A stretch of DNA of 64,000 bases from Tahibacter aquaticus (GCF_004363655.1 NZ_SNZH01000003.1:304020-368019); one strand, 5' to 3'; positions 1 to 10,753 are shown, numbered from the stretch's first letter. Numbers and translations are program-made. The notes: generated from the sequence alone by a model not told the origin.

Positions 1-7
1 ATGTCGC

Positions 8-1303
8 GTGGCGTTGATTGGAAAGGTGCGCGCTTATCTCAAGGCCACCGTGCGGGACTATGAATGGCCCGCGGTCGTTATCGGATTCATCTATTTCTTC
101 TGCCTGCTGGCGGCGTATTACGTCGTGCGGCCGGTGCGCGACCAATTGTCCGCCGCGGTCGGTTCGACCAACCTGCCGATCTTCTATATCGCCACGTTTA
201 TCGTGACCTTTCTGCTCACGCCGGTTTTCGGTGCCCTGGCCGCGCGCTTTACGCGGCGACAGTTCGTGCCTGCCGTATATGGGTTCTTTCTGCTCTGTGT
301 GCTCGGCTTCATTCCTCTTTTCCAGATGCAGGAAACGATCGGCGCGAAGGTGCTCGGGTCGGTGTTCTTCGTCTGGGTCAGCGTGTTCAATCTGCTGGTG
401 GTGGCGCTGTTCTGGAGCCTGATGGCCGACGTGTTCGACCGTGAACAGGCGCGGCGGCTGTTTCCGCTGATCGGCGCCGGCGGCGCGCTGGGGGCGATCT
501 TCGGCCCGCTGATGACCAAGCAGCTGGTCTTTCTGGTCGGCATCACCGGCTTGCTGATTATTTCGGCGCTGCTGCTGGCCGTCTGCATCGGCATGATCTA
601 CCCGCTGTTCAACTGGTCGCGACGGCATCCGGTCGCGGGCGAGCCCGATCGCGACAAGCGCGTGATCGGCGGCAGTATCCTGGCAGGCCTGTTTGCCACG
701 CTGCGCGAGCCGTTCCTGCGCAAGGTGGCCTTGCTGATGCTGCTCGGCGACGGCGTCGGCACCGTGGTCTACGCATTGGTAGCCGACTACAACGGTGCAG
801 CCAATCTGACTGCTGCGGCGCGGATCAATTTCTCCGCCAGCCTGGATCTGGCCGCGAATTCGCTGCAGATCATTTTCCAGCTCGTCATCACGCGCGAGTT
901 GCTGGTGCGCGTCGGTCCGATCGGGCCACTGGTGCTCGATGGCGTGATCAAGGCTTGCATGCTGCTCGGCCTGTTTGTGGTCGGTGGCGGCTGGATCGTC
1001 GTCGTGTCCATCGTCACGCGCGCCAGCGCGTACGGCATCTTCAAGCCCGCGGCCGATTCGCTCTACACCGAAGTGGATGCAGAAACGCGCTACAAGACCA
1101 AGAATTTCATCGATACCACGGTCTGGCGTTTCGGCGACGTGGTGGTCAACGTGGGCTTGAACAGCCTGCGTGGACTGGGCGTCGCCACCGGCGGGCTGGC
1201 CCTGATGGCCGCGGCCGCGGGTCTGACTTCGGCCTGGGTCGGCTGGCGCCTGGCGCGTTCGTTGCCGGTGTCCGCAAAGCAGGCCGGGGATCGTTCCAGT
1301 TAG
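8..1303 (+). CDS. MFS/NTP-NTP-exchanger-like membrane transporter
   Basis: Polytopic inner-membrane carrier of about 431 residues. The N-terminus reads EWPAVVIGFIYFFCLLAAYY followed by VVRPVRDQL. This is the signature opening of a bacterial MFS subgroup usually annotated as NTP/NTP exchange transporter-like. About ten to twelve hydrophobic helices follow, with basic loops such as RFTRRQF and ARRLFPLIGAGGALGAIFGP, an MFS-type glycine-rich helix. The substrate cannot be read from sequence. The start used is a GTG at position 8, but the frame is open to the window edge, so a few more N-terminal residues are possible. It sits 78 bp ahead of the next gene on the same strand and may be cotranscribed with it. 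Confidence 0.75.
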   Translation: MALIGKVRAYLKATVRDYEWPAVVIGFIYFFCLLAAYYVVRPVRDQLSAAVGSTNLPIFYIATFIVTFLLTPVFGALAARFTRRQFVPAVYGFFLLCVLGFIPLFQMQETIGAKVLGSVFFVWVSVFNLLVVALFWSLMADVFDREQARRLFPLIGAGGALGAIFGPLMTKQLVFLVGITGLLIISALLLAVCIGMIYPLFNWSRRHPVAGEPDRDKRVIGGSILAGLFATLREPFLRKVALLMLLGDGVGTVVYALVADYNGAANLTAAARINFSASLDLAANSLQIIFQLVITRELLVRVGPIGPLVLDGVIKACMLLGLFVVGGGWIVVVSIVTRASAYGIFKPAADSLYTEVDAETRYKTKNFIDTTVWRFGDVVVNVGLNSLRGLGVATGGLALMAAAAGLTSAWVGWRLARSLPVSAKQAGDRSS

Positions 1304-1381
1304 CTGCGCTGCGGCGCGCTAACCCTTTAGACTGATTGCCGTCGTTGCAGCAGTCCCTTCGTCGCGATCAGGGAGTCGGTC

Positions 1382-4300
1382 ATGCGTCGAGCTTTGCGTC
1401 TGTTGTTGCTGCTTTGCCTGGGTTTCGGCGCCGCTCAGGCGCAATCGCCGGCGCCCACGCCGTCTGCCGATACCATTCCCCCCGTGCTGCGCGACTGGCG
1501 CAGCTGGGTGCTGAAGAATCAGGAATTCCGCGCCTGCCCGTTGATTTCAGGCAGCGATGCGAACGAGGCCGGCAGTTATGTCTGCGCCTGGCCCGGGCGC
1601 CTGGGGCTGGATGCCGATGCCGCCGGGCTGCGGTTCGTGCAGCAGTGGCGGGTAGATACCCCGAGCTGGATAGGCCTGCCTGGCGATGCCGACAACTGGC
1701 CGCAGGACGTACAGGTCGACGGCCAGCCCGCCGCGGTGCTGGAACGCGAAGGCGAGCCGCAGTTGCGCCTGGGGCCGGGCGTACACCGCATCGAAGGTCG
1801 CATTTCCTGGGTGCAGCGCCCGCAGCAGCTGCAGGTGCCGCAGACCATTGCACTGGTCGACCTGCGCGTAGACGGCAAGCCGGTGCTGCCGCTGGAGCGC
1901 AACGGCGAGCAGCTCACCCTGGGGCGTGGCGAGGCGAGCGAGCCCCAGGCCGACGAAATCAGCATCGAAGTATTCCGCAAGCTCAGCGACGATATTCCGG
2001 CGCGCCTGGAAACGCGGCTACGCCTGCATGTGTCGGGACAGGCGCGCGAGGAAAGCGTGGGACCCGTGCTGCCGCCGGGTTTCCTGCCGCTGGCCTTGCA
2101 AGGCGGCATCACGGCGCGGCTGAGCAACGACGGCCGCCTGCATATGCAGGTGCAGCCTGGCGACTGGGATCTGAGCCTGACCGCCCGCGCCACCGCGCCG
2201 CTGCTGAAGGTGGTTCTGCCGGCTATAGAGCAGCCCTGGCCGGCGCAGGAAATCTGGAGTTTCGAGGCCGTGAGCTGGCTGCGCGTAGGCACGGCCAGGG
2301 CCGAGCAGTCGATCGATCCGGCCCAGGCCGGCGTACCGGCGGAGTGGCGCAATCTGCCGGCCTTCGCCCTGGCGGCGAACGGCGAGCTGGCGGTGGAAGA
2401 ACAATCGCGCGGCCTTTCCAGCGTCGATGCCAACCGCCTGCATCTGCAGCGCGATGTATGGCTGCAGTTCGATGGTGCGGCGATGTATGCCAAGGATCGG
2501 GTCAGCGGCAGCATGAATCGCGACTGGCGCCTGGACGTGGCTGCACCGTATGTACTGGAACGCGCCGAAAGCGGCGGCGAAGGTCTGCTGGTGACCCAGT
2601 CCGGCCAGGGCCTGACCGGTGTCGAGCTGCGCGAATCGGCAGTCAATCTCGGTGCCGGCGTGCGCATAGGCACGCGCAAGGGCGAGCTGCCGATCGCGGG
2701 CTGGCAGCAGTCGTTCGACAGCATCAACTGGAGCCTGCACCTGCCCTATAGCTACCGCCTGCTGGCCGCGCCAGGCGCGGACCGGGCCGGCGACAGCTGG
2801 ATCGCGCGCTGGAGCCTGCTCGATGTATTCCTCGTCGCTGTCACCGCCTTGCTCGCGGCCCGTTTGCTGGGCTGGCTCGGTGGCGGCCTGGTACTGGGCT
2901 ATCTGATTCTCGGCTACCACGAGAACAATTCACCGTTGTGGACCTTGCTCAGCGTGATCGCGCTGGGCCTGGTGGCCAAGGCCTTGCCGGCCGGGCGGCT
3001 GCGCGACGTGGTGCGCTGGGTGACTGTGCTGCCGGCGGTACTGCTGGCGGTATGGGGGCTGTTGTTCGTCGCGCAGCAGGTGCGCTACACGCTGTATCCG
3101 CAGCTGGAAGGGGAGTCGGGCTGGTCCGAGCCGTTCCAGGCCAGCCTGAATGCGCCGCCCCCGATCGTCACCGAAGAAGCCAGCCCGATGTCGGTGCCGG
3201 CGCCTGCTGCGCCGCCGCCGCCGCCGCAGATGGCGAATGATGGCTATCTGTCGAATTACGCAAAAGGCGAATCGTCTGGCGGCGCGCCATCGTCGCGATC
3301 GCTCGCACGGCAAAAGGCGCGCGTGGAGAACAATGCGGTGCAGCGCTACGCGCAGAACACGGTGATCCAGGCCGGCCGCGGCGAACCTTCGTGGAATTAT
3401 GGACGCGTATACAGTTTGTCCTGGAGCGGCCCGGTGCTGGCCGAACAGACCGTGCGCCTGGTGATTTCGCCGCCCTGGCTGACGCGCCTGTTGCGCATAG
3501 GCATGCTGGCGCTGCTGCTGGTCACGCTGGCGATGCTGGCGCGGCGCTATTGGGCGGCGCGCACGCCGTCGCCGTCTGTCGCGAACGCCGCCGGTCTGGG
3601 CGCGGCCGGCTGGTTGCTGGCGCTGAGCCTGGCCAGTCCGCTGGCACCGGCCCAGGCCCAGGGCACGCTGCCCGACCAGGCCATGCTCGACCAATTGCGC
3701 CAGCGCCTGACCGAGGCGCCGCCCTGCCTGCCCGACTGTGCCAAGGCGGCGCGGGTGGAAATACGCCTGGCCAACGACACGCTGGCGGTGATGCTGGAAG
3801 TGCATGCGGGCGAGCGCGTCGCGGTACCGCTGCCGGTGGTCGACGGTAGCGTGGCGCTGCAAGCCGTGCGTATCGACGGCGTTGCCGCCGAAACCGTAGT
3901 GCGCCACGACGAACAGGACTGGCTGGCCCTGGATCGCGGCGTGCATCGCATCACGCTGGACTACCGCGTGGTGGATTCCGACCACGCGGCACTGAAGTTC
4001 GTGCTGGCGCCGGCGCAGGTGCGCCTGGATCTGAACGGCTGGCAGGCGGTTGGCGTCAGCGAGAACCGGCTGCTGGGCGATACCGTCACCCTGTCGCGGG
4101 AACGCGATGCGAGCAGCAGCGGACCGGCCCGCGGTGGCGCGCAGCAGTTTCCGCCTTATGTACAAGTGGAGCGCAGCCTGGCGTTCGACCTGGAATGGCG
4201 CGTGCTGACCACGGTGCGGCGCCTGGCGCCGGCCGAAGGTGGCTTCTCGGTGCGCGTGCCCCTGCTGCCCGGCGAACAGGTGATGAGTTCCGACACCAAG

Positions 4301-5530
4301 GTCGAGGCCGGCCAGGTGCTGCTGTCCTTCGGCGCGGACGAAAGCGAGACCAGCTGGAACAGCACGCTCGCGCGCGGCGAGGCGGTCGACCTGGTCGCGC
4401 CGGCATTGGCCGACCGCGCCGAAGTCTGGAGCGTGGTGCTCAGCCCGACCTGGCATGCGGAGTTCTCAGGCCTGCCCGAGGCGCGGGCGCAGGCGCCCAG
4501 CGGCCAGTGGGTGCACGAGTTCCATCCGCTGCCGGAGGAAAAATTGCACATTGCCTTGTCGCGGCCGGATGCGGTGGTCGGCAAGAGCATCGCCATCGAC
4601 GATGTAGCGGTCACCACCGAGGCGAGCAAGCGCGCGCTGGATACCACGCTGGAGATGAGCCTGCGCAGCACCCAGGGCGGCGAGCATTCCATCGTGCTGC
4701 CGGAAGGGGCAGAAGTGCTGTCGGTGGCCAAGAACGGCCAGCCCATGAACCTGCGGCCGCGCGACAACAAGCTCAGCCTGCCGGTCACGCCGGGCAGCAA
4801 CCGCTTCGTGGTGCAGCTGCGCCAGGCCCAGGAGCTGGGCCTGCGCACGCGCACGCCGGCGTTCGATCTGGGCCTGCCTTCGGCCAATCTGCGCCTGAAC
4901 CTGAGTCTGCCGGCGGATCGCTGGGTGCTGTTCACCCACGGTCCGATGGTGGGGCCGGCGGTACTGTACTGGGGCGAGCTGATCATCATGATCGTGTTCG
5001 CCTACGGCATCAGCCGGCTGCGCCGCACGCCGCTGAAACTGTGGCAATGGCTGCTGCTGGGCTTCGGTTTCTCCACCGCCTCGTGGTGGGCCTTGCTGGT
5101 GGTGGTGGCCTGGCTGTTCCTGCTCGACTGGCGCGAGCGCTGGCAGACGTTCTCGCCAGTATGGTTCAACCTGGTGCAGGTCGGCATCGTGCTGTTCAGC
5201 GTGCCGGCGATGTTGTGCCTGGTGGCGGCAGTCTGCATGGGCCTGCTCGGCGATCCGGACATGAGTGTCAGCGGCAACGGTTCGTATGCGCGTGCCCTGC
5301 ACTGGTTTGCCGACCAGAGTGCAAACGTGTTGCCTCAGGCCGGTGCGCTGACCTTGCCGCTGTGGCTGCATCGGCTGGCCATGCTGGCCTGGGCGCTGTG
5401 GCTGGCCTCGGCCCTGGTGGCCTGGCTGCGCTGGGCCTTCGCCGCCTGGACGCACGGCGGTTATTGGCGCAGCGGCCGGCGCGAAACGGTGTCGTTGCCC
5501 GATCCGCCGCCGCCGCCGGCGCAAACCTGA
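1382..5530 (+). CDS. Very large secreted/membrane protein of unknown function
   Basis: A 1382-residue protein with a clear signal peptide (residues 1-21, cleavage after AAQAQ). Two long beta-rich extracytoplasmic regions (about 25-470 and 760-1190) alternate with membrane blocks at about 478-580, 700-722, 738-760, 1196-1290 and 1330-1355. A proline-rich linker ([10 protein letters not shown]) follows the first membrane block around residue 605. A second Ala-rich hydrophobic segment ending PLAPAQAQ looks like an internal signal peptide ahead of the second beta-rich half, so the protein may be a fusion of two similar modules. No catalytic motif was recognised. The start codon follows AGGGAGTCGGTC, a good Shine-Dalgarno. 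prmC follows 31 bp downstream on the same strand. Confidence 0.8.
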   Translation: MRRALRLLLLLCLGFGAAQAQSPAPTPSADTIPPVLRDWRSWVLKNQEFRACPLISGSDANEAGSYVCAWPGRLGLDADAAGLRFVQQWRVDTPSWIGLPGDADNWPQDVQVDGQPAAVLEREGEPQLRLGPGVHRIEGRISWVQRPQQLQVPQTIALVDLRVDGKPVLPLERNGEQLTLGRGEASEPQADEISIEVFRKLSDDIPARLETRLRLHVSGQAREESVGPVLPPGFLPLALQGGITARLSNDGRLHMQVQPGDWDLSLTARATAPLLKVVLPAIEQPWPAQEIWSFEAVSWLRVGTARAEQSIDPAQAGVPAEWRNLPAFALAANGELAVEEQSRGLSSVDANRLHLQRDVWLQFDGAAMYAKDRVSGSMNRDWRLDVAAPYVLERAESGGEGLLVTQSGQGLTGVELRESAVNLGAGVRIGTRKGELPIAGWQQSFDSINWSLHLPYSYRLLAAPGADRAGDSWIARWSLLDVFLVAVTALLAARLLGWLGGGLVLGYLILGYHENNSPLWTLLSVIALGLVAKALPAGRLRDVVRWVTVLPAVLLAVWGLLFVAQQVRYTLYPQLEGESGWSEPFQASLNAPPPIVTEEASPMSVPAPAAPPPPPQMANDGYLSNYAKGESSGGAPSSRSLARQKARVENNAVQRYAQNTVIQAGRGEPSWNYGRVYSLSWSGPVLAEQTVRLVISPPWLTRLLRIGMLALLLVTLAMLARRYWAARTPSPSVANAAGLGAAGWLLALSLASPLAPAQAQGTLPDQAMLDQLRQRLTEAPPCLPDCAKAARVEIRLANDTLAVMLEVHAGERVAVPLPVVDGSVALQAVRIDGVAAETVVRHDEQDWLALDRGVHRITLDYRVVDSDHAALKFVLAPAQVRLDLNGWQAVGVSENRLLGDTVTLSRERDASSSGPARGGAQQFPPYVQVERSLAFDLEWRVLTTVRRLAPAEGGFSVRVPLLPGEQVMSSDTKVEAGQVLLSFGADESETSWNSTLARGEAVDLVAPALADRAEVWSVVLSPTWHAEFSGLPEARAQAPSGQWVHEFHPLPEEKLHIALSRPDAVVGKSIAIDDVAVTTEASKRALDTTLEMSLRSTQGGEHSIVLPEGAEVLSVAKNGQPMNLRPRDNKLSLPVTPGSNRFVVQLRQAQELGLRTRTPAFDLGLPSANLRLNLSLPADRWVLFTHGPMVGPAVLYWGELIIMIVFAYGISRLRRTPLKLWQWLLLGFGFSTASWWALLVVVAWLFLLDWRERWQTFSPVWFNLVQVGIVLFSVPAMLCLVAAVCMGLLGDPDMSVSGNGSYARALHWFADQSANVLPQAGALTLPLWLHRLAMLAWALWLASALVAWLRWAFAAWTHGGYWRSGRRETVSLPDPPPPPAQT

Positions 5531-5561
5531 AGCGGCGCCTGCACAAGGAAGCGATGTTGCG

Positions 5562-6413
5562 ATGAATGTGCGTGAATGCCTCGCCGCCGCGGCCGCCCGC
5601 CTCGGCGGCGAGGAAGGCCGTCTGGAAGCCGAAGTACTGCTGCTGCACGTGGTGCAGCGGCCGCGTGTCTGGCTGTATGCACACGCGGACGACGCGCTCC
5701 CCGCCGCGGCCTTGTTGAAATTCGACGAATTGATTCAACGCCGCGCGCAGGGCGAGCCGGTCGCCTATATCGTCGGCCGGCGCGAATTCTGGTCGCTGGA
5801 CCTGCTGGTGAATCCGGCTACGCTGATTCCCCGCGCCGACACCGAACGCCTGGTCGAACTGGCCTTGCAGCGCCTGGCGCCCGGGCAGCACGTCGACGTG
5901 GCCGACCTTGGCACTGGCAGCGGAGCGGTTGCACTGGCCATCGCCCACGAACGCACGCAGGCCAGGGTGGTGGCCACCGATGCGAGTGCTGCGGCGCTGG
6001 CAGTGGCACGCGAGAATGCGCAGGAAAACAGTATTGTCAATGTGGAGTTTGTGCAGGGGTACTGGTTTGCACCGCTGGACGGACGCCGCTTCGGCCTGAT
6101 CGTATCGAACCCGCCATATATCGCTGCGGACGACCGGCACTTGCAGCAAGGCGATCTGCGCTTCGAACCGGCCGCTGCGCTGGCAGCCGGCCGCGACGGC
6201 CTGGACGATATTCGCCAGATCGTGGCCCAGGCCGGCGGCCATCTGCTGCCCGGCGCCTGGCTGCTGCTGGAACATGGTTACGACCAGGCCGAGGCAGTTC
6301 GCGCGCTGTTGCAGCAGGCCGGTTTCGTCGAAATCGACAGCTGGCGCGACCTGGCCGGCCAGGAACGGGTCAGCGGTGGCTGCTGGCCCGGCCCGGAAAC
6401 CGCGGAAATGTGA
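5562..6413 (+). CDS. prmC: Peptide chain release factor N5-glutamine methyltransferase
   Basis: Class I SAM-dependent methyltransferase of 283 residues, the usual PrmC/HemK length. It methylates the glutamine of the GGQ motif in RF1 and RF2. The SAM-binding glycine motif ([14 protein letters not shown]) lies near residue 117. The diagnostic N-P-P-Y substrate-glutamine pocket is at residues 183-186, followed by the typical [17 protein letters not shown] segment. The N-terminal helical domain with LLLHV and YIVGRREFW is also family-typical. An AAGGAAG ribosome site precedes the ATG. It is the last protein gene before a structured intergenic region with a terminator. Confidence 0.95.
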   Translation: MNVRECLAAAAARLGGEEGRLEAEVLLLHVVQRPRVWLYAHADDALPAAALLKFDELIQRRAQGEPVAYIVGRREFWSLDLLVNPATLIPRADTERLVELALQRLAPGQHVDVADLGTGSGAVALAIAHERTQARVVATDASAAALAVARENAQENSIVNVEFVQGYWFAPLDGRRFGLIVSNPPYIAADDRHLQQGDLRFEPAAALAAGRDGLDDIRQIVAQAGGHLLPGAWLLLEHGYDQAEAVRALLQQAGFVEIDSWRDLAGQERVSGGCWPGPETAEM

Positions 6414-6428
6414 TGTGGTTGGCAGTTG

Positions 6429-6663
6429 CCGGGTCGATTGCATCAAGGCTCAACCCGCGCGCACCTCACGGACAGGCTGGCTGCCGAAGCGGAACATACG
6501 CTCCAGGCCACATGGCTGGTGTGGCCCCCGCCCGGAGCAGCAAGATCAGGCTCCAGTGCACAGCGACTGTCGTGAGGCAGGCGCGGCGGGAACCAAGGTC
6601 GCGACGCTTGTCGCACCCATCGGAACGTGCTCATGCCCCCGCCTTGCGCGGGGGTATTTTTTT
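6429..6663 (+). ncRNA. Candidate structured small RNA (rod-like fold, own terminator)
   Basis: The 320 bp between prmC and the OmpA-like gene contain a long imperfect helix. CCTCACGGACAG (6464-6475) pairs with CTGTCGTGAGG (6567-6577), one bulged G apart. The helix continues outward as CCCG/CGGG and CGCGC/GCGCG (6454-6462 with 6581-6590). It closes inward over GCTCC/GGAGC (6500-6504 with 6534-6538) and the apical hairpin GCCACA/TGTGGC (6507-6525). A small hairpin (GCGAC-GCTT-GTCGC, 6601-6614) and an intrinsic terminator follow. The single-rod shape and roughly 200-nt size recall 6S RNA, but I saw no conserved 6S sequence. It could instead be a long structured 3' UTR of prmC or a leader of the OmpA gene. 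The 5' end is not defined. Confidence 0.45.
6636..6663 (+). terminator. Rho-independent terminator
   Basis: A perfect 7-bp stem CCCCCGC / GCGGGGG (6636-6642 with 6648-6654) with a 5-nt loop is followed directly by TATTTTTTT. It ends transcription from prmC or the candidate small RNA before the OmpA-like gene, which starts 70 bp later. Confidence 0.85.
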
Positions 6664-6733
6664 GGCGGCGGGCCGATGCCGGCAGGCGGCAGCGATGCTT
6701 ATGCTGCGCCGTCGAAACCAGGGGAGAACACCG

Positions 6734-7918
6734 ATGCGGAAGGGATGGCTGGGGTTGGGGCTGTTGCTGTCGGCGACGTCGCTGCAGGCGGCCGATTGCC
6801 CGTCGCTGGCGCCTTTGCCGGGCTGGACGGCGGCAGCGGCGGAGTTGAAAGACTTCGATCAGGTCGAAATGCGTGCCGGTGAGGCTGGCGTCGACGGCTA
6901 TGCCAAGGTCGCCGGCAGGGTCTGCCGGCAGACCTACCGGCCGGTCGCTGCCGTCACGCCCGACGACGCCCAGGTGCAGGCGGCGTATCGCACGCGCCTG
7001 GACCAGCTCGGCGCGGAAACGCTGTACGCCGCTGACGGCCAGGTCACCGGGCGCCTGAACAGCGCGGAGGGCGAGCGCTGGATGGTGGTCTACAACCAGC
7101 CCGGCGAGGTGTCTGTCGTCGTGGTCGACCGGCAGTTGCCGCGGCGCATCCTGACCGCTGCGTCGGGTGCCGACTACCGCCTGCTCGGCCATATGCCCGA
7201 CTACGTCGCGGCGGCGCCGCAGATCGACGACAACGGCAAGATTGATTTCCACGTCGAAGACTCCGCCGGCGACATCGACGTACCAGTGCAGGGCCGCGCC
7301 ATCCATATCCAGTACACGCCAAAGCCCGGTGCGGCAGGCAACAGCGACGTGGACGTGGCCTACAACTATCGCGAACGCCTGCGCGAGCTGGGCGCGCAGT
7401 TCCTGTCCACCAAGGACGATGCACGCACCGTGGCACGTATCGAGGAACAGGGCAGGGCAATCTGGTTCGCTGTCTACAACCAGCCCGGCGAAATATCCGT
7501 GTTCGTGCTGGAGGAAAAACCCGTCCAGGCCAAGCCGGAGGCGCCGTCGCCGGCCGCTGCGCTGAAAGACCGGCTGGACCAGGACGGCCGCGTCGCCTTG
7601 TACATCAATTTCGCTTTCAACAAGGCTACCTTGCTGCCCGATGCGAAGCCGGTACTGGCCCAGGTGACGGCGCTGCTGAAGGCCGATGCCACGTTGCGCC
7701 TGGCCGTTGAAGGCCATACCGACGCCGTCGGCACGCGTGACTACAACCGGAAACTGTCGGCCCAGCGTGCCGCCGCCGTGGTGCAGGCGCTGGTGCTCGG
7801 CGGCATTGCGGCGGATCGCCTCAGCTCGGCCGGGCTGGGCTCGGCCCAACCGCTGGCGCCGAACGACAGCGCCGACGGCCGTGCGCGCAACCGGCGCGTG
7901 GAACTGGTCAGGCAGTAG
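6734..7918 (+). CDS. OmpA-family peptidoglycan-binding envelope protein
   Basis: A 394-residue exported protein. The signal peptide is MRKGWLGLGLLLSATSLQA (cut before ADCPS). The C-terminal ~105 residues are an OmpA-like peptidoglycan-binding domain, with INFAFNKATLLPDA, VEGHTDAVGTRDYN and NRRVELV at the end. The central region is an internal duplication: two ~90-residue units each contain an (R/Y)xRL(D/R)xLGA segment and end in VYNQPGE(V/I)SV. This resembles the DUF4892-like region seen in some OmpA lipoprotein-like families. The protein probably anchors the outer membrane or periplasm to the wall. The start at 6734 is chosen because AGGGGAGA lies 7 bp upstream and the signal peptide begins there; the reading frame is open much further upstream but without coding character. 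Confidence 0.85.
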   Translation: MRKGWLGLGLLLSATSLQAADCPSLAPLPGWTAAAAELKDFDQVEMRAGEAGVDGYAKVAGRVCRQTYRPVAAVTPDDAQVQAAYRTRLDQLGAETLYAADGQVTGRLNSAEGERWMVVYNQPGEVSVVVVDRQLPRRILTAASGADYRLLGHMPDYVAAAPQIDDNGKIDFHVEDSAGDIDVPVQGRAIHIQYTPKPGAAGNSDVDVAYNYRERLRELGAQFLSTKDDARTVARIEEQGRAIWFAVYNQPGEISVFVLEEKPVQAKPEAPSPAAALKDRLDQDGRVALYINFAFNKATLLPDAKPVLAQVTALLKADATLRLAVEGHTDAVGTRDYNRKLSAQRAAAVVQALVLGGIAADRLSSAGLGSAQPLAPNDSADGRARNRRVELVRQ

Positions 7919-7949
7919 TCGCTTGCGCCGGCCTGGCGCGCGCCGGCAT

Positions 7950-9848
7950 TCAGCCGGCGCTGCGCAGCGGTGCGGCCATCGCCGGCAGCAGGGCGGCAAA
8001 GCGCTGGCGGATGCCGCGGCGGATGCCGTCGGCATCGATACCACTTTGCGCCAGCAGGTCTTCACGGCTGGCGTGGTCGAGGAACAGATCCGGCAGGCCC
8101 AGCAGCAGCACGGGTTTGCTTACGCCTTCGGCGGCGAAGAATTCCGCCACGGCCGAGCCGGCACCGCCCATCACAGCGTTGTCTTCCACCGTGACGAAGG
8201 CTTCGTGCGTGCGTACCAGCTGGCGCAGCAATTCCTCGTCCAGCGGCTTGACGAAGCGCATGTTGACCAGGGTCGCGTCGAGTTCCCGTGCCACGGCTTC
8301 TGCCGCTGCCACCGGGCTGCCGAAGGCAAGGATGGCGATGCCGCGGCCTTCGCGGCGCAGCTCGGCCTTGCCGATGGGCAGTTCGGTCAATTCCTTGTCG
8401 ACGGCGTGCCCCGGGCCGCTGCCGCGGGGATAGCGCACGGCGGCCGGACCCGCGTGGCGGAAGCCGGTCGTCAGCATCTGGCGGCACTCGGTCTCGTCGG
8501 ACGGTGCCATCACCAGCATGTTGGGAATGCAGCGCAGGTAGGAAAGATCGAAGCTGCCCGCGTGCGTGGCACCGTCAGGGCCGACCACGCCGGCGCGGTC
8601 GATGGCGAAGGTGACGTCGAGGTTCTGGATCGCCACGTCGTGGATCAGCTGGTCGTAGGCGCGCTGCAGGAACGTGGAATAGATCGCCACCACCGGCTTG
8701 GCGCCTTCGCAGGCCATGCCCGCGGCCAGTGTCACGGCATGCTGTTCGGCAATGGCCACGTCGAAATAGCGCTGCGGGTATTCCTGCGAGAAGCGCACCA
8801 GGCCCGAGCCTTCGCGCATCGCGGGCGTAATGCCGTACAGGCGGGCGTCCGTGGCGGCCATGTCGCACAGCCAGTCGCTGAAGATGTCGGTATAGGTCGG
8901 TTTGCCGGGCGCTTTCTTGGCCAGGCCCTTGACGGGGTCGAACGGGCCGACGGCGTGGTATTCGATCTGCTCGGACTCGGCCGGCGCATAGCCCTTGCCC
9001 TTGGTCGTGACCACGTGCAGCAACTGCGGGCCCTTGAGTTCCTTCACGGTGCGCAGCGCATGCAGCAGGGCCGGCAGGTCGTGTCCGTCGATGGGGCCGG
9101 TGTAGTGGAAGCCCAGTTCCTCGAACAGGGTGCTGGGCACGAACATGCCCTTGGCATGTTCTTCCCAGCGGCGGAAGAAGCGCCAGACGAACGAGCCGCG
9201 CGGCATGGCCCGCTTGGCCCGGTCGCGCAGCTGGTTGAGGCGGCGGCTGGACAGCAGGCGCGCCAGCATCTTGCTCATGGCGCCGACGTTTTCGCTGATC
9301 GACATGCCATTGTCGTTAAGCACGACCAGCATGTCGGGTTCCACGTCGCCGCCGTGGTTGAGCGCTTCGAAGGCCATGCCGGCGGTGGCGGCACCATCGC
9401 CGATCACCGCGACGACCTTGCGCCCGTCGCCCTTGCGCTGGGCCGCGATGGCCATGCCCAGGGCGGCGGAAATCGAGGTGCTGGAATGACCGACGCCGAA
9501 GGTGTCGTATTCGCTTTCCTCGCGGCGCGGGAACGGAGCAAGGCCGTCCTTTTTCTTCACCGTGGTGATGCGATCGCGCCGGCCGGTGAGGATCTTGTGC
9601 GGATAGCACTGGTGGCCGACATCCCAGACCAGGCGGTCGCGGGGCGTGTCGAACAGGTAGTGCAGGGCGACGGTAAGCTCGATCACGCCGAGGCCGGCGC
9701 CAAAATGTCCGCCCGAGCTGGCGACGGACTCGACCAGATAGTCACGCAGCTCCTGCGCCACCGTCGGCAGGTCGGCGTCGCCTAGGCGGCGCAGGTCGGC
9801 CGGGCTTTCCAGCTGGGACAGGCGCGGGTAGCGCTCAGAATCGATCAT
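7950..9848 (-). CDS. dxs: 1-deoxy-D-xylulose-5-phosphate synthase
   Basis: Thiamine-diphosphate enzyme of 632 residues. It condenses pyruvate and glyceraldehyde-3-phosphate, the first step of the MEP isoprenoid pathway and a source of thiamine and pyridoxal precursors. Family marks are the N-terminal [36 protein letters not shown], the ThDP/Mg motif [16 protein letters not shown] followed by LNDNGMSIS, and the transketolase C-domain with YRYPRG-like [11 protein letters not shown]. Length and order of motifs are complete. It converges with the OmpA-like gene 31 bp away; only GC-rich inverted repeats without a T-run lie between. Confidence 0.97.
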   Translation of the reverse strand: MIDSERYPRLSQLESPADLRRLGDADLPTVAQELRDYLVESVASSGGHFGAGLGVIELTVALHYLFDTPRDRLVWDVGHQCYPHKILTGRRDRITTVKKKDGLAPFPRREESEYDTFGVGHSSTSISAALGMAIAAQRKGDGRKVVAVIGDGAATAGMAFEALNHGGDVEPDMLVVLNDNGMSISENVGAMSKMLARLLSSRRLNQLRDRAKRAMPRGSFVWRFFRRWEEHAKGMFVPSTLFEELGFHYTGPIDGHDLPALLHALRTVKELKGPQLLHVVTTKGKGYAPAESEQIEYHAVGPFDPVKGLAKKAPGKPTYTDIFSDWLCDMAATDARLYGITPAMREGSGLVRFSQEYPQRYFDVAIAEQHAVTLAAGMACEGAKPVVAIYSTFLQRAYDQLIHDVAIQNLDVTFAIDRAGVVGPDGATHAGSFDLSYLRCIPNMLVMAPSDETECRQMLTTGFRHAGPAAVRYPRGSGPGHAVDKELTELPIGKAELRREGRGIAILAFGSPVAAAEAVARELDATLVNMRFVKPLDEELLRQLVRTHEAFVTVEDNAVMGGAGSAVAEFFAAEGVSKPVLLLGLPDLFLDHASREDLLAQSGIDADGIRRGIRQRFAALLPAMAAPLRSAG

Positions 9849-10002
9849 TGCAGGCTAGATCCGTACGACAAGGCGCCATTTTCGGCGAGCGTTGCGGCGG
9901 GGGCAAGGAAACAAACTTGCAAAACACGGGCAATGCTGCGGCAAGCTGCCGCAGGGCATGGACCAATGCCCGCACCGTTCAAACCGGGGGAGGCGGACGC
10001 AG

Positions 10003-10596
10003 CTAGCTCGCGCGCCGGTGCTTGGGCAGGTGTCCGACCAGGAACTCCATCTGGTCAGCCAGGATATTGCGGTTGGACAGGATCAGGTGTTCGACCCAGC
10101 TTGGCCGGTACGGCACTGCCAGCAAGGGCATGCTGGCCTGCTGGGGCGTGCGGTTGCCCTTGCGCACATTGCAGTGCAGGCAGGCGCTGACGACATTCTC
10201 CCATTCGTCCAGGCCGCGCTTGGACAGCGGCAGCACGTGGTCGCGGGTCAGATGGCTCTTGTGGAAGTGCTGGCCGCAGTAGAGGCAAAGATGGCGGTCG
10301 CGGGCGAACAGGGCGGTATTGGTGAGTGCCGGTGCCGGCTCGTAGCTGCCGGGCCGTGCATGACCGCGGCTGGCGACGATGGGATGCAGCTCCAGCAGGC
10401 TTTGCAGGCCGCTGTCGCGGCTCATGCCGCCGTGGATGGTGAGACAGGGATCGCCGAGGGTCCAGGCGACTGCGCCGCGCACGTACAGACAAACCGCGTC
10501 TTGCCAGCTCATCCAGTCCAGGATGCGGCCGGTCGAGTCCAATGACAGCACCCGCGTAGTGTGGATGTCATTGCTGGTACGGATAGCCCCGAGCAT
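10003..10596 (-). CDS. HNH endonuclease family protein
   Basis: A 197-residue soluble protein with a C-terminal HNH nuclease fold: LCLYCG (first Cys pair), LTRDHVLPLS (metal-binding Asp-His), WENVVSAC and CLHCNVRKGNRT (second Cys pair). This beta-beta-alpha-metal arrangement is typical of stand-alone bacterial HNH proteins of roughly this size. The N-terminal ~80 residues carry no recognised domain. The biological role is unknown; such genes are often chromosomal housekeeping orphans rather than mobile elements. It is followed on its strand by a GC-rich hairpin (CTGCGGCA/TGCCGCAG near 9940) before dxs. Confidence 0.8.
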   Translation of the reverse strand: MLGAIRTSNDIHTTRVLSLDSTGRILDWMSWQDAVCLYVRGAVAWTLGDPCLTIHGGMSRDSGLQSLLELHPIVASRGHARPGSYEPAPALTNTALFARDRHLCLYCGQHFHKSHLTRDHVLPLSKRGLDEWENVVSACLHCNVRKGNRTPQQASMPLLAVPYRPSWVEHLILSNRNILADQMEFLVGHLPKHRRAS

Positions 10597-10725
10597 TCAG
10601 TTCTCCGTTTGCACGCCGGTGCTCCGGCGCCTACCGCTAAACGGGCGTTCCTGCCACTGTAACTCCCTGATTCCTCGACCAGCATACCGGTTGTGCGCGG
10701 CCGGTGTCGATTGCGGCCTCAACGC

Positions 10726-10753
10726 ACGGCGCCCGGCCAGGGCCGGGCGCCGT
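10726..10753. repeat. Perfect 13-bp inverted repeat (hairpin)
   Basis: ACGGCGCCCGGCC and its exact complement are separated by only AG. It lies just past the 3' end of the beta-helix gene (minus strand) and upstream of the HNH gene. There is no T-tract, so it is more likely an RNA 3'-end stabiliser or a pause hairpin than a classic terminator. Confidence 0.6.

Noticed and set aside
5576-6733. Upstream extension of the OmpA-like frame, open back to 5576
   Set aside because: It overlaps prmC in another frame, crosses the terminator at 6636-6663 and is Arg-rich; the signal peptide and ribosome site fix the start at 6734.
7919-7960. Terminator between the OmpA-like gene and dxs
   Set aside because: GC-rich inverted repeats (GCGCCGGC) are present but there is no T-run in either direction.
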